A stretch of 64,000 nucleotides of DNA from Rhizobium etli 8C-3 (GTDB lineage Bacteria; Pseudomonadota; Alphaproteobacteria; Rhizobiales; Rhizobiaceae): assembly GCF_001908375.1 (NCBI RefSeq), contig NZ_CP017241.1, positions 251,001 through 315,000 of the forward strand, written 5' to 3'. The position numbers and the translations under genes are program-made. This document shows, one piece after another, positions 25,283 to 34,180 of this stretch. Within the stretch, counting starts at the first letter, position 1. Every line of letters begins with the position of its first letter. A model generated the notes under the pieces. It was not told the origin of the DNA. It saw nothing but the letters and a program-made list of their open reading frames with translations, and made no database searches.

Positions 25283-25738
25283 TCAGGTCTGCGACCAATC
25301 CCCCGTTTCGTCCGGCTGAACAACGCCAACGATCTCTTGATTTGAGGATTCGACCACGATGCCCTTGCAGGCAATGTTGTCCTCTGATCCGATCTTAAGT
25401 TGATAACCGCTGTCCTCGCTCCAGTTCCGCCAGGCGCTCCTTGCAGATCGCTTCGGCGGAACGGTGGAGGTTTTCTGTCCGCTCGAGCAGCCAACCAAGA
25501 CAACGACGCGGGCAAGCTCGCGCTGCTGTTCTTCCGGCAGATGTTTCAAGGACGATCGCATGGGTGTACCGATCGGCCAAGGGCGATTCGTCGTCTGCTG
25601 CTGGAAACTGTAGGAACGGCGGCGGCTTGCAAGCCGGCGCAATCTTCCGCGGCCACGGCGGAGCGGGACGGTAACTTGCTTTTCAGGGGCAGGTGCTTCG
25701 CCGCTTAGCACTTCTGCCATGCGCTCCGTCGCCATCAT
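25283..25738 (-). pseudogene. Possible decayed gene(s); N-terminal fragment resembles nucleotidyltransferase/HEPN proteins
   Basis: On the minus strand the segment starting at 25561 reads MRSSLKHLPEEQQRELARVV, which looks like the first residues of rhizobial nucleotidyltransferase/HEPN proteins. It then degenerates in that frame. A neighbouring frame continues sensibly as LGWLLERTENLHRSAEAICK, and another stretch downstream reads EDNIACKGIVVESSNQEIVG up to a stop at 25283. This fits a frameshifted or rearranged remnant. The similarity is from memory of the family and is weak. The rest of the 25231-25877 interval holds nothing I recognise. Confidence 0.3.
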
Positions 25739-25877
25739 GTCGCGTTGAAGACGACAAGCGGATCAAGCCGCATCATGATGCCGGGCGGCTCCTGCATAGA
25801 GAAGCCGGCCAACAGTGCTCGCAACGCCGGCGCAGGTTATGGGCAGACAATCTGCGCATAACGTCGAAAACAAGGAT

Positions 25878-27710
25878 TTACTCGTCGCCCATCTTCAGCG
25901 CTGCGATGAACGCCTCCTGCGGGATTTCCACCTTGCCGAACTGGCGCATGCGCTTCTTGCCGGCCTTCTGCTTGTCGAGCAGCTTGCGCTTGCGGGTGGC
26001 GTCGCCGCCGTAGCACTTGGCGGTCACGTCTTTGCGCAGCGCTGAGATGGTTTCGCGGGCAATCACATTTCCGCCGATCGCCGCCTGGATCGGGATCTTG
26101 AACATGTGCTTCGGGATCAGCTCCTTGAGCTTTTCGCACATGTCTCGGCCGCGCTTTTCAGCCGCTGTCCGGTGCACCATCATCGACAGCGCGTCGACCG
26201 GTTCGCCGTTGACCAGAATCGACATCTTGACGAGGTTGCCTTCGCGGTGATCGGTCAACGCATAGTCGAAGGAGGCGTACCCCTTCGAAATCGATTTCAG
26301 CCGGTCGTAGAAATCGAACACAACTTCATTGAGTGGCAGATCGTAAGTCAGCATTGCCCGCGTGCCGACATAGGTTAGTTCGATCTGGATGCCACGACGA
26401 TCCTGGCAGAGCTTCAGGATGCCGCCGAGGTAATCGTCCGGCGTCAGGATCGTAGCTCGGATCCAGGGTTCGTGGATTTCTGAGATTTTCACGACATCCG
26501 GCATGTCGGCGGGATTGTGCAACTCACGCTCCGTACCGTCGGTCATGTACATCTTATAGACGACGGAAGGCGCGGTTGCGATGAGGTCCAGGTCGAATTC
26601 GCGTTCCAGGCGTTCCTGGATGATTTCGAGATGAAGCAAGCCGAGGAAGCCGCAACGGAAGCCGAAGCCGAGTGCTGCGGACGATTCCATCTCGAATGAG
26701 AAGGAGGCGTCGTTAAGGCGCAGCTTGCCCATCGCGGCGCGCAGATCTTCGAAATCGGCAGCATCGACCGGGAAGAGACCGCAGAAGACGACGGGCTGGG
26801 CCGGCTTGAAGCCAGGCAGCGCTTCGGCAGTCGGTCGCTTGTCCTCGGTGATCGTATCGCCGACGCGGGTATCGGCCACTTCCTTGATGCTGCCGGTGAT
26901 AAAACCGATTTCGCCAGGACCGAGGCAATCCACATTGACCATCTTCGGCGTCAGCACGCCGACGCGTTCCACCTGATATTTGGCATCGGTGCCCATCATG
27001 CGAATTGTCTGACCCTTGGTCAGTACGCCATCGATGACGCGCACCAGAACCATGACGCCGAGATAGGCGTCGTACCAGCTGTCGACGAGCAGGGCCTTGA
27101 GCGGCGCCTTTTCGCCGCCCGGGCTCTTCGGCGCCGGCAGCTTGTGGACGATGGCTTCCAGCACGGCTGGAATGCCGAGACCGGTCTTGGCGGAAATCAG
27201 GACCGCGTCGGAAGCGTCGATGCCGATCACCTCCTCGATCTGCTCCTTGATGCGCTCAGGTTCTGCCGCCGGTAGGTCGATCTTGTTGAGGACGGTGACG
27301 AGCTCGTGGTTGTTGTCGATCGCCTGGTAGACATTGGCAAGCGTCTGCGCCTCCACGCCCTGGGACGCGTCAACGACGAGCAGCGACCCTTCGCAGGCCG
27401 AGAGCGAGCGCGAGACTTCGTAGGCGAAGTCGACGTGCCCGGGGGTGTCGATCAGGTTCAGGATGTAGGTTTCGCCGTCCTGCGCCTTGTAGTGCAGACG
27501 CACGGTCTGCGCTTTGATGGTGATGCCGCGCTCGCGCTCGATGTCCATGTTGTCCAGCACCTGCTCGGACATTTCGCGCTCGGCAAGGCCGCCGGTCGTC
27601 TGGATCAGGCGGTCGGCAAGCGTCGATTTGCCGTGGTCGATGTGGGCCACGATCGAGAAGTTGCGGATGTGGGACAGCGGAGTCGTCGGATTGGTGCTCA
27701 TGCGCGCCAT
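25878..27710 (-). CDS. lepA: Elongation factor 4 (ribosome back-translocase LepA)
   Basis: The 610-residue translation GTPase LepA binds stalled or mistranslocated ribosomes and assists initiation/assembly. It shows all GTPase motifs: [14 protein letters not shown] (G1), [10 protein letters not shown] (G2), [14 protein letters not shown] (G3), LNKIDLPAA (G4) and ISAKTG (G5). It also has EF-G-like domains II, III and V, and the LepA-specific C-terminal domain (about 490-595, with [17 protein letters not shown] and [16 protein letters not shown]). The start at 27710 ([11 protein letters not shown]) matches the rhizobial form; the second Met at residue 4 is a possible start. It is transcribed away from the XRE-cupin regulator gene. 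Confidence 0.97.
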   Translation of the reverse strand: MARMSTNPTTPLSHIRNFSIVAHIDHGKSTLADRLIQTTGGLAEREMSEQVLDNMDIERERGITIKAQTVRLHYKAQDGETYILNLIDTPGHVDFAYEVSRSLSACEGSLLVVDASQGVEAQTLANVYQAIDNNHELVTVLNKIDLPAAEPERIKEQIEEVIGIDASDAVLISAKTGLGIPAVLEAIVHKLPAPKSPGGEKAPLKALLVDSWYDAYLGVMVLVRVIDGVLTKGQTIRMMGTDAKYQVERVGVLTPKMVNVDCLGPGEIGFITGSIKEVADTRVGDTITEDKRPTAEALPGFKPAQPVVFCGLFPVDAADFEDLRAAMGKLRLNDASFSFEMESSAALGFGFRCGFLGLLHLEIIQERLEREFDLDLIATAPSVVYKMYMTDGTERELHNPADMPDVVKISEIHEPWIRATILTPDDYLGGILKLCQDRRGIQIELTYVGTRAMLTYDLPLNEVVFDFYDRLKSISKGYASFDYALTDHREGNLVKMSILVNGEPVDALSMMVHRTAAEKRGRDMCEKLKELIPKHMFKIPIQAAIGGNVIARETISALRKDVTAKCYGGDATRKRKLLDKQKAGKKRMRQFGKVEIPQEAFIAALKMGDE

Positions 27711-27800
27711 ATAGCAGTGCCGCCCCCCGCCGCAAAGCGGAAAAGAAGGACTCCGTTTAGGATAAAATGCATGTCATGGGCGGTGGCAAAAACCACTTGA

Positions 27801-27832
27801 TTCTATTATATGACCATGTATTTCTATTATAT
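27801..27832 (+). promoter_or_regulatory. Direct repeat operator candidate upstream of the XRE-cupin gene
   Basis: TTCTATTATAT occurs twice without change, at 27801-27811 and 27822-27832, 21 bases apart (two turns of the helix). The copies lie in the short AT-rich gap between lepA and the XRE-cupin gene, within 10-40 bases of its ATG, and could overlap its -10 region. This fits two operator half-sites on one face of DNA and suggests autoregulation. The binding protein is inferred. Confidence 0.6.
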
Positions 27833-27840
27833 TGGAATCT

Positions 27841-28419
27841 ATGGATCGAACGATGGAAACGGAACTCGAGACGGCAATCGGCATTCGCATTCGCAAGCTC
27901 AGGATCGAAAAGGGGCTGACGCTGGATGACCTTGCCAATGCCTCCGGCGTCAGCCGCGCGATGATTTCGCGCATCGAGCGGGCGGAGGCGAGCCCGACGG
28001 CCTCGCTGCTTGCAAGGGTCTGTGCCGCGCTCGGGCTATCGCTTTCGTCCTTCTTTGCCGATGAAGGGCAGGGCTCGCCAATTGCGAGGCGTCACGAGCA
28101 GCAGGTCTGGCGCGATCCGGAAACCGGTTATCTGCGCCGCTCCGTCTCGCCGCCCGCAACCTCGTCCGGGGTCGATATCGTCGACGTAGAGTTTCCCGCC
28201 GGCGCCCGCGTCAGCTTTCCGCCGCATACGGCAAGCCACGGCATGACCCAGCACGTCTGGATGTTCGAAGGCGAGATGGAGATGACCACCGGCGAAACGG
28301 TGCATCACCTTCTGCCCGGCGATTGCCTCTTCATGCCGGTCGGGGAGGGCCATGTCTTCTGCAATCCCACCACCAGACCCGCCCGCTATTGCGTCGTGCT
28401 CAACCGTGGCACCCGCTGA
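27841..28419 (+). CDS. XRE-type transcriptional regulator with C-terminal cupin sensor
   Basis: The 192-residue protein has an N-terminal helix-turn-helix (residues about 12-68, LTLDDLANASGVSRAMISRI and a basic second helix) and a C-terminal cupin domain (about 110-185, with FPPHTASHG and LLPGDCLFMPVGEGHVF). This is the PuuR/SutR-type layout, where the cupin senses a small metabolite such as a polyamine or amino acid derivative. An in-frame TTG at 27832 and ATG at 27853 are alternatives. Paired 21-base-spaced repeats lie directly upstream. It is followed by a GNAT gene 21 bases later and an acetylpolyamine-type deacetylase gene, so it may control their operon. Confidence 0.88.
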   Translation: MDRTMETELETAIGIRIRKLRIEKGLTLDDLANASGVSRAMISRIERAEASPTASLLARVCAALGLSLSSFFADEGQGSPIARRHEQQVWRDPETGYLRRSVSPPATSSGVDIVDVEFPAGARVSFPPHTASHGMTQHVWMFEGEMEMTTGETVHHLLPGDCLFMPVGEGHVFCNPTTRPARYCVVLNRGTR

Positions 28420-28440
28420 TTTGATTTCAGGAGAGAGATC

Positions 28441-28962
28441 GTGACCGTTATTCGTATTCTTGATTCACAACAGGCCAACGCGGCCATTCCGGAACTTTGC
28501 GAGATACTTGCCGACTGCGTGAAGGGCGGCGCCTCGGTCGGTTTCATGCAGCCTTACACGGCGGCCGACGCGGAGCCCTATTGGAGGAGCGTCGCAGAAA
28601 CAGTCGGGGCGGGCGTCAACTTGCTCGCCGTGGCGGAGATCGACGGAAAGATCGTCGGAACAGTGCAGGTCGGATTTGCCTCGATGCCGAACCAGCCGCA
28701 CCGTGGCGATTTGAAGAAGCTGCTCGTGCATCGGTCTGCACGCGGCAAAGGCTTGGCACGGCTGCTGATGGAGGCGATCGAATACGAAGCCGCAAGACAT
28801 GGCAAGCGCCTGCTGGTGCTCGACACGGCAACCGGCAGCGAAGCGGAGGCGATCTATCCGCGGCTCGGCTGGGAGCGCGCCGGCGTCATCCCGGATTATG
28901 CGATGTGGCCGGAGGGCGGCTATTGCGCGACCACGCTTTTCTACAAGCGCATCGCCGCTTAA
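28441..28962 (+). CDS. GNAT family N-acetyltransferase
   Basis: The 173-residue protein starts at a GTG at 28441 with GGAGAGA shortly before. The GNAT fold is visible from about residue 5 to 165, with the acetyl-CoA loop VHRSARGKGLARLLMEAIEY (R/QxxGxG/A) at about 98-118 and the later beta-strand LLVLDTATGSEAEAIYPRLG. The family uses acetyl-CoA to acetylate amines, amino sugars or protein termini. Given its place between a cupin regulator and an acetylpolyamine deacetylase-like gene, an amine substrate is plausible but not shown. Confidence 0.9.
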   Translation: MTVIRILDSQQANAAIPELCEILADCVKGGASVGFMQPYTAADAEPYWRSVAETVGAGVNLLAVAEIDGKIVGTVQVGFASMPNQPHRGDLKKLLVHRSARGKGLARLLMEAIEYEAARHGKRLLVLDTATGSEAEAIYPRLGWERAGVIPDYAMWPEGGYCATTLFYKRIAA

Positions 28963-29022
28963 ACCATTGACAAGGCAGCCGTCTGCCGCGCCTTATCCAA
29001 CAAAACAGATCGGGAGAAGCCG

Positions 29023-30048
29023 GTGCGCGTCATCTATTCCGAAGACCACAAGCTGCGCGATGCGAAGACAGAGCTGCATGGCGGCCTGTTGGTGACGCCG
29101 TTCGAAGGACCGTTTCGCGCAGAGTGGATCCTGGAAGCAGTCAAAGAGGCGGGGTTTTCGGATGTTGTTGCGCCGGAACGGCATGGACTGGAAACCGCAC
29201 TGAAAGTGCATGACGCCGGCTATCTCGACTTCCTGTCAAAGGCTTGGACTATGTGGCAGGCAAGCGGGGCTGCGGGCGAGGCGATCCCGACCTCGCTGCC
29301 GGTGCGCCGTGCAACGCAGCGCGTACCGAACGATATCGACGGCATGCTCGGCTATTACGCCAATGCCACCGAAACCTCGATCACCAACGGCACCCACGAG
29401 GCGGCCGTCGCCTCGATGCAATGCGCGATCACCGGCGCTGATTGGCTGAATTGCGGAAACCGTTTCGCCTTCTCGCTTTGCCGGCCTCCCGGCCATCATG
29501 CAGGCATCGACCTCTTCGGCGGCTATTGCTTCATCAACAACGCCGCCGTCGCGGCGCAACGCCTGCTGGATATCGGCGCAAAGAAGGTTGCGATCCTCGA
29601 TGTCGATTTCCATCACGGCAACGGCACGCAGGACATCACCTACCGCCGCGGCGACATCTTTTTTGCATCGCTGCACGGCGAACCTGCCAATGCCTTTCCC
29701 TATTTCTGGGGCTATGCAGATGAAACCGGCGAGGGCGAAGGAGAAAACTGCAATGCGAACTACCCGCTCCCGCGCGGTACGGCCTGGGCTGCATGGTCGG
29801 CGGCGCTTGCGGATTCGCTTGCGCGCATCAAGGCTTTTGGTGCCGAAGCCATCATCGTCTCGCTTGGCGTTGATACCTTCGAACGCGATCCGATCTCGTT
29901 TTTCAGGCTGACTTCCGATGATTTCACACGCATGGGCGCGTTGATCGCCAAGGCGGGCCTTCCAGTCCTGACCTGCATGGAGGGCGGTTATGGAGTGAGG
30001 GAAATCGGTTTCAACGTCGCCAATATGCTGAAAGGGCTCGAGGCCTAG
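29023..30048 (+). CDS. Histone deacetylase-like / acetylpolyamine amidohydrolase
   Basis: This 341-residue arginase/deacetylase-fold zinc enzyme removes acetyl groups from an amine. The catalytic His-His pair is in RPPGHHAG. The zinc ligands are Asp and His in AILDVDFHHGNGTQD and an Asp in SLGVDTFERDP. An active-site loop is TCMEGGYGV. The acetylpolyamine branch has an extra N-terminal block like VIYSEDHKLRDAKTELHGG, which is present here. The start is a GTG at 29023 with GGGAGAAG about seven bases upstream. It probably recycles acetylated polyamines or related compounds, perhaps countering the neighbouring GNAT enzyme. Confidence 0.92.
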   Translation: MRVIYSEDHKLRDAKTELHGGLLVTPFEGPFRAEWILEAVKEAGFSDVVAPERHGLETALKVHDAGYLDFLSKAWTMWQASGAAGEAIPTSLPVRRATQRVPNDIDGMLGYYANATETSITNGTHEAAVASMQCAITGADWLNCGNRFAFSLCRPPGHHAGIDLFGGYCFINNAAVAAQRLLDIGAKKVAILDVDFHHGNGTQDITYRRGDIFFASLHGEPANAFPYFWGYADETGEGEGENCNANYPLPRGTAWAAWSAALADSLARIKAFGAEAIIVSLGVDTFERDPISFFRLTSDDFTRMGALIAKAGLPVLTCMEGGYGVREIGFNVANMLKGLEA

Positions 30049-30057
30049 AAGCCTTCA

Positions 30058-30612
30058 ATGGACGACCAAAATCAGCCATCCGATGTTCCGACGCCGCGCA
30101 TGCTCTCCTGGGCACGCAACTCGACGATCTATCGCCTCGAGCGCCGGATGATGACGGAAAAACAGCTCTTCGATGCGATCACGCGAAAGGCGAAGCAGAA
30201 ATTCGAAGACATCAGTCCGGCGCAGCTGAAGGCACTTGCCGCTTCGGCGGTCAAATTCGCCTACGACGTGAAGGCTCTGGACGACGTGGCCTATGCAGCG
30301 GTGAGCACCCGCTCGGCGGTACGCGGCGGCAAATCGAAACGCAGCATCGCGCAAAAGCTCTCCTCGAAAGGGGTGGCAAGCGATATCGTCGATACCGCGA
30401 TCGAGCATGCCGACGATCTGTTCGCCGCCGTCGTCTTCGCCCGCAAGCGCTCCTTTGGTCCGTTCCGGCATTGCGACGTTGATGAGAAGCGAAAGGTGAA
30501 GGAGCTTTCAGCTTTTGCCCGGAATGGATTCAGCTTTGAGATCGGCAGGAAAGTATTCGCCATGAGCCGCGGCGAGGCTGAAGAGGTGCTCGAACCCGGG
30601 CTGGCGCTTTAG
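30058..30612 (+). CDS. recX: Regulatory protein RecX
   Basis: RecX binds RecA filaments and limits recombination and SOS induction. The 184-residue product has the three-helix repeat pattern of RecX, with RLERRMMTEKQLFDAITRKA, ISPAQLKALAASAVKFAYDV, IAQKLSSKGVASDIVDTAIE and a basic C-terminus. The ATG at 30058 lies nine bases after the deacetylase gene's stop, so it may be cotranscribed. It is far from any recA in this window, as in many alphaproteobacteria. Confidence 0.85.
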   Translation: MDDQNQPSDVPTPRMLSWARNSTIYRLERRMMTEKQLFDAITRKAKQKFEDISPAQLKALAASAVKFAYDVKALDDVAYAAVSTRSAVRGGKSKRSIAQKLSSKGVASDIVDTAIEHADDLFAAVVFARKRSFGPFRHCDVDEKRKVKELSAFARNGFSFEIGRKVFAMSRGEAEEVLEPGLAL

Positions 30613-30710
30613 CGTCTTGGTGCATAAAGACCGCTTATGTCCGGATCAGAAGTTTGCATTTGCCGCTCTGTGATTGCGTTCGTATCAGTGATGCAAATCG
30701 GGAGCAGGAA

Positions 30711-31622
30711 ATGGATCAGAAGAGGGGCAAACCAACGCCAAACGGCGCTGTCGTTGCGTTAACCGCAGCTGCGCCTGCATTTTCCGGCGGTATTGCGGCT
30801 GGTTCATTGATGTGCCTGCTTTCGATGTCGTCCATTCAGTTCGGTGCGGCATTCTCTTCCGGCGCGATCGCAGCATATGGATCGGCAGGTGCCTCCTGGC
30901 TTAGGCTTGCCTTCGCGGCAGCCATCCTGGCAATCGCCGTTCGTCCGCCCTTGCTGCGCTACAGCCGCGAGCAATGGATCGGCGCATTGGTTCTCGGCAC
31001 CACGACGGCGCTGATGACGATGTCCTTCTTTGCGGCGATCGAGCGAATTCCTTTGGGGCTTGCGGTGGCGATCGATTTTCTTGGTCCGCTCTCCGTCGCG
31101 ACGTTCGGTTATGGCCTGACGCGGCGCCTGATCTGGCCGGTGATCGCCGCAGCCGGTGTTCTCCTCCTCGCCTATGATGGCGAAGGATGGGTCGGCAATC
31201 TGCCCGGCGTTCTCTTTGCCTTCGGCGCCGGCGCGGGCTGGGCATGCTATATCATGCTGACGAAAAAGGTCGGCGCGGCGTTCAAGGGGCTCGAAGGCCT
31301 CTCCATGTCGCTGATCGCGGCGGCGGTGGTGGCGGCGCCCTTCGGCTTTGCCGGTGCCGCGTCGAACTTCGATGGCTACGGTCTCTTCGAGATGGCAGGT
31401 CTGGCGATCCTCGTTCCGCTCCTGCCTTATACCCTGGAAATGATTGCGTTACGACGGATGACGACGGCCGCATTCGGCATCCTCATGAGCTTGGAACCGG
31501 CAATCGGTGCGCTCGCAGGCTTCCTCATCCTTGCCCAGCCCATGACGCTGTTGCAGATGCTCGGGACCGCGCTGGTCGTCGCGGCGAGCGCAGGTGCGAC
31601 CTTTTCAACCGAAAAAGCTTAG
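30711..31622 (+). CDS. DMT superfamily (EamA) exporter, RhtA-like
   Basis: This 303-residue inner-membrane protein has ten predicted transmembrane helices in two EamA repeats (about 15-150 and 160-300). The start at 30711 follows a strong GGAGCAGGAA; the first 20 residues are cytoplasmic. GLAVAIDFLGPLSVATFG is in the first repeat and LMSLEPAIGALAGFLILAQP in the second, the latter a hallmark of the RhtA/YddG amino-acid exporter type. Substrates of the family include threonine, homoserine and other amino acids or metabolites. The gene's stop overlaps the stop of the haemoglobin gene by four bases, tail to tail. Confidence 0.9.
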   Translation: MDQKRGKPTPNGAVVALTAAAPAFSGGIAAGSLMCLLSMSSIQFGAAFSSGAIAAYGSAGASWLRLAFAAAILAIAVRPPLLRYSREQWIGALVLGTTTALMTMSFFAAIERIPLGLAVAIDFLGPLSVATFGYGLTRRLIWPVIAAAGVLLLAYDGEGWVGNLPGVLFAFGAGAGWACYIMLTKKVGAAFKGLEGLSMSLIAAAVVAAPFGFAGAASNFDGYGLFEMAGLAILVPLLPYTLEMIALRRMTTAAFGILMSLEPAIGALAGFLILAQPMTLLQMLGTALVVAASAGATFSTEKA

Positions 31623-32086
31623 GCGGAATTGCGAGCAGGATCGTCGAGTGCGGGATTGTAAAATAGCGATAGCGTCAAGCTCTTCGCGATGCGTTCCGCC
31701 GTCGCCATGAACCAGGCCTTTGCCCCGGCATTCGGAGCGATATCGTCGAGCGTTGCTGAAAAGAGCTCCAGCCATTGGGGAAAAAGATCGGGCGTCATGT
31801 TGGCCACACCGACATGTGCTTGCACCGGCTTGCCGCCGTAGGCGCCGCTGCGGAATGCGACGGAGGACCAGAAGCTCTTCATCTTCGCCATGTGCTCCGG
31901 CCAGCGGCCCGAAAGCCGGGCGTCGAAAACGGGGCCGAGTTCGGGATGCGCAAGGACGCGGCCGTAGAAAGTCTCGACCAGCCTGTCGATGAAGGCATTG
32001 TCGATGCCCATGGCATTCATTTCCATTTCCGCTCGCTGGCGGATTGCGGCGGCATGCGCCGCCCGGCCTTGCAATTCACTATTCAT
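31619..32086 (-). CDS. Group III truncated haemoglobin
   Basis: The 155-residue protein is of the small 2-on-2 haemoglobin type, probably group III. The proximal histidine is His91 in KPVQAHVGVANM. The B-helix region has FIDRLVETFYGRV and the E-F region has WPEHMAKMKSFWSSV. Group III proteins bind oxygen, NO or other ligands, but their role in rhizobia is little known; defence against nitrosative stress is one possibility. I chose the ATG at 32086 (MNSELQGR); a GTG-type or earlier start would add about ten residues. It is divergent from mbfA across about 170 bases that include the Irr box, so iron control is possible. Confidence 0.88.
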   Translation of the reverse strand: MNSELQGRAAHAAAIRQRAEMEMNAMGIDNAFIDRLVETFYGRVLAHPELGPVFDARLSGRWPEHMAKMKSFWSSVAFRSGAYGGKPVQAHVGVANMTPDLFPQWLELFSATLDDIAPNAGAKAWFMATAERIAKSLTLSLFYNPALDDPARNSA

Positions 32087-32196
32087 CCCATACCCATGAT
32101 CGCTTTGTTGCGGCACGCCTCATATAGGCACCTGCCTCGTCCAGCTGAAGTGCACAATTTGTATTGCGGCAATCTGTCAGATCGAACGCCCGATGC

Positions 32197-32225
32197 TTGA
32201 CGCTTTGCGGCGCACTGTTTAGATT
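32197..32225 (+). promoter_or_regulatory. Sigma-70 type promoter of mbfA
   Basis: TTGACG at 32197-32202 is followed by 17 bases and TAGATT at 32220-32225, which matches the -35 and -10 consensus well. The -10 overlaps the first arm of the Irr box, so binding there would block transcription of mbfA. Confidence 0.6.
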
Positions 32226-32240
32226 TAGAATTATTCTAAA
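32224..32240. promoter_or_regulatory. Irr-type iron control element (ICE box)
   Basis: TTTAGAATTATTCTAAA is a perfect inverted repeat of seven bases per arm around a three-base spacer. It matches the rhizobial iron-responsive regulator (Irr) binding motif and lies on the -10 of mbfA, 14 bases before its ATG. In related bacteria Irr represses mbfA when iron is low. The divergent haemoglobin gene may also be touched. Confidence 0.85.
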
Positions 32241-32253
32241 ATGGAGCTTTGTT

Positions 32254-33237
32254 ATGCTGCCGCGGTTTTTCACCTCTTTCAAACGTTCATTCAAATCATT
32301 GTCGGAACAAGAAATTCTGGCGCTGGCGATTGCCTCAGAGGAGGACGACTCCCGCATCTATCGGGCCTATGCCGACAAGCTGAAGGTCGCTTATCCCGCC
32401 TCGGCGCAGATCCTCGAGGACATGGCGGAAGTCGAAAACACGCACCGCAAGTCGCTTATCGAGATACATCGGCAGCGTTTCGGCGAACGCATTCCACTAA
32501 TTCGCCGCGAGCATGTGCAGGGTTTTTATGAGCGCAAGCCGGATTGGCTGCGCAAGAACCTGTCACTGGAAGCGGTTCGGCAGGAAGCCGAGACGATGGA
32601 GGAGCAGGCTTATCGCTTCTACGTCGAGGCGGCAAAGCAGACTTCGGATGCCTCGACGCGCCAGCTTCTCGGCGATCTCGCGCTCGCCGAACAGGGTCAT
32701 GAAGACATTGCCAGAATGCTCGGCGACAAACATACTCCTGAGGATGTAAAGGAAGCCGAGGACGAAACGGCGCGGCGACAATTCGTGCTCACCTATGTGC
32801 AGCCGGGCCTTGCAGGCTTGATGGATGGTTCTGTCTCGACGCTGGCGCCGATCTTCGCCGCCGCCTTTGCGACGCAGGATACGTGGCAGACATTCCTCGT
32901 CGGCCTCTCGGCTTCGGTAGGCGCGGGTATATCGATGGGTTTCACCGAAGCTGCACATGACGATGGTAAGATTTCCGGGCGCGGTTCGCCGATCAAGCGC
33001 GGTTTCGCCTGCGGGATCATGACAACGATCGGAGGCCTCGGCCACGCACTGCCCTACCTCATCCCCCAATTCTGGACTGCGACGATCACTGCCGTCGTCA
33101 TCGTCTTTTTCGAACTCTGGGCGATCGCGTTCATCCAGAACAGATATATGGAAACGCCATTTTTGCGCGCGGCCTTTCAGGTCGTGCTTGGCGGGGGTCT
33201 CGTGCTGGCTGCCGGCATCCTGATCGGCAATGGGTAA
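32254..33237 (+). CDS. mbfA: Membrane-bound ferritin MbfA (iron exporter)
   Basis: This 327-residue protein combines an N-terminal ferritin-like di-iron domain (about 15-165) and a C-terminal VIT1-like membrane domain (about 175-325). Iron ligands are visible in LAIASEEDDSRIYRAY, EVENTHRKSLIE, TMEEQAYRFYVEAAK and LALAEQGHEDIARML. In the membrane part, GLMDGSVSTLAPIFAAAFAT, SASVGAGISMGFTEAAHDDG and later hydrophobic segments mark the VIT1-type transporter. MbfA exports iron and protects against iron and peroxide stress. GGAG lies seven bases before the ATG. It is preceded by an ICE box, predicting Irr repression. Confidence 0.95.
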   Translation: MLPRFFTSFKRSFKSLSEQEILALAIASEEDDSRIYRAYADKLKVAYPASAQILEDMAEVENTHRKSLIEIHRQRFGERIPLIRREHVQGFYERKPDWLRKNLSLEAVRQEAETMEEQAYRFYVEAAKQTSDASTRQLLGDLALAEQGHEDIARMLGDKHTPEDVKEAEDETARRQFVLTYVQPGLAGLMDGSVSTLAPIFAAAFATQDTWQTFLVGLSASVGAGISMGFTEAAHDDGKISGRGSPIKRGFACGIMTTIGGLGHALPYLIPQFWTATITAVVIVFFELWAIAFIQNRYMETPFLRAAFQVVLGGGLVLAAGILIGNG

Positions 33238-33394
33238 GGCCCGGTCAGGCGCGCAGCCGAAGCAATCGACCAAGGGATACGGTTGCAGCGCCGAACGCCT
33301 TGAACTCAATCGAAGAGACGGGAGACCGTGCGTAAAGCAAAGTCTCCCAAAGCGGCCGACGGTCGCGGGCCTTCGTGCTTGAAGATTGAAATTC

Positions 33395-33994
33395 TTACTT
33401 CAGAGCGCCGACCAGGACGTCGCGGCCGTTTTCGATCGTCACCCAGCGGCCGGCATTGTAGCTCGACTGGCGCTTGACGAAGGAATAAGCCGTATCGAAC
33501 CAGGGTTTCACGCCGGAAGCGAGGTTGTCGAGAATGAAGTCGCCTTCGGCTGTGCGAAGCGTCAGCACGGCGTGGCCTTCGCCATCTGGCTTGCGCACCA
33601 CGGTCATCAGAAGATTTGCCGGATCAAAGCCGCGCTGGATCAGAATGCGGCGCTTGAGGAGAGCAAAATCTTCACAGTCGCCCGCCGTTGTCGGATAAGA
33701 CCAGATTTCGTCCTTGCCGTAGATTTCCTTGTCCGTCATCGGGGTGATGGTACTGTTGACGGTGGAATTGACCGAGCGGACAAGAGCCCATTTCTCGCCA
33801 TTCATTTCCGCCGGCCCTGCATTGCGGTCCGCACCGCATTCGATCCGGTGCAACTGGCAGAAATCATAATGGCCGATTGGCTGCGAGGTGGCGCCGCCTG
33901 TAACCATCGAGAGGTTTCTTGTGGGGGCCGGTAACGCGGCCGAAGACATCGCACAAATGGCCATCATAGCCATCAAGTAACCCTTGATCCGCAC
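33395..33994 (-). CDS. Transglutaminase-like cysteine peptidase (BTLCP/DUF920)
   Basis: The 199-residue protein has an N-terminal signal peptide or anchor (residues 1-25) and a bacterial transglutaminase-like cysteine peptidase domain. The catalytic triad is Cys107 in TAGDCEDFALLKR, His in GEGHAVLTL and Asp in FILDNLASGV. LapG, the periplasmic protease that cuts adhesins, belongs to the same superfamily, but no LapA-type adhesin or LapD partner is nearby here. The length fits the family. It is transcribed toward mbfA, and the gap between contains about 150 bases with nothing notable. Confidence 0.88.
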   Translation of the reverse strand: MRIKGYLMAMMAICAMSSAALPAPTRNLSMVTGGATSQPIGHYDFCQLHRIECGADRNAGPAEMNGEKWALVRSVNSTVNSTITPMTDKEIYGKDEIWSYPTTAGDCEDFALLKRRILIQRGFDPANLLMTVVRKPDGEGHAVLTLRTAEGDFILDNLASGVKPWFDTAYSFVKRQSSYNAGRWVTIENGRDVLVGALK

Positions 33995-34180
33995 GCCCGT
34001 TTCCCTGCATCGCCCTTGTATTTGTTAACAAAGAGTTAACGGAGAGGGTGTTGAGGAGTCAATCATTACTTCTTGCGGCTCTGCCCTAACAACCAGACAT
34101 GGTTAAAATGCCACACAACCGGTGGTTTTTTGCAGAGTGCGGTCTCGAACTCTGGTAGAGGCCGCAGGCGCCGGCTTCGG

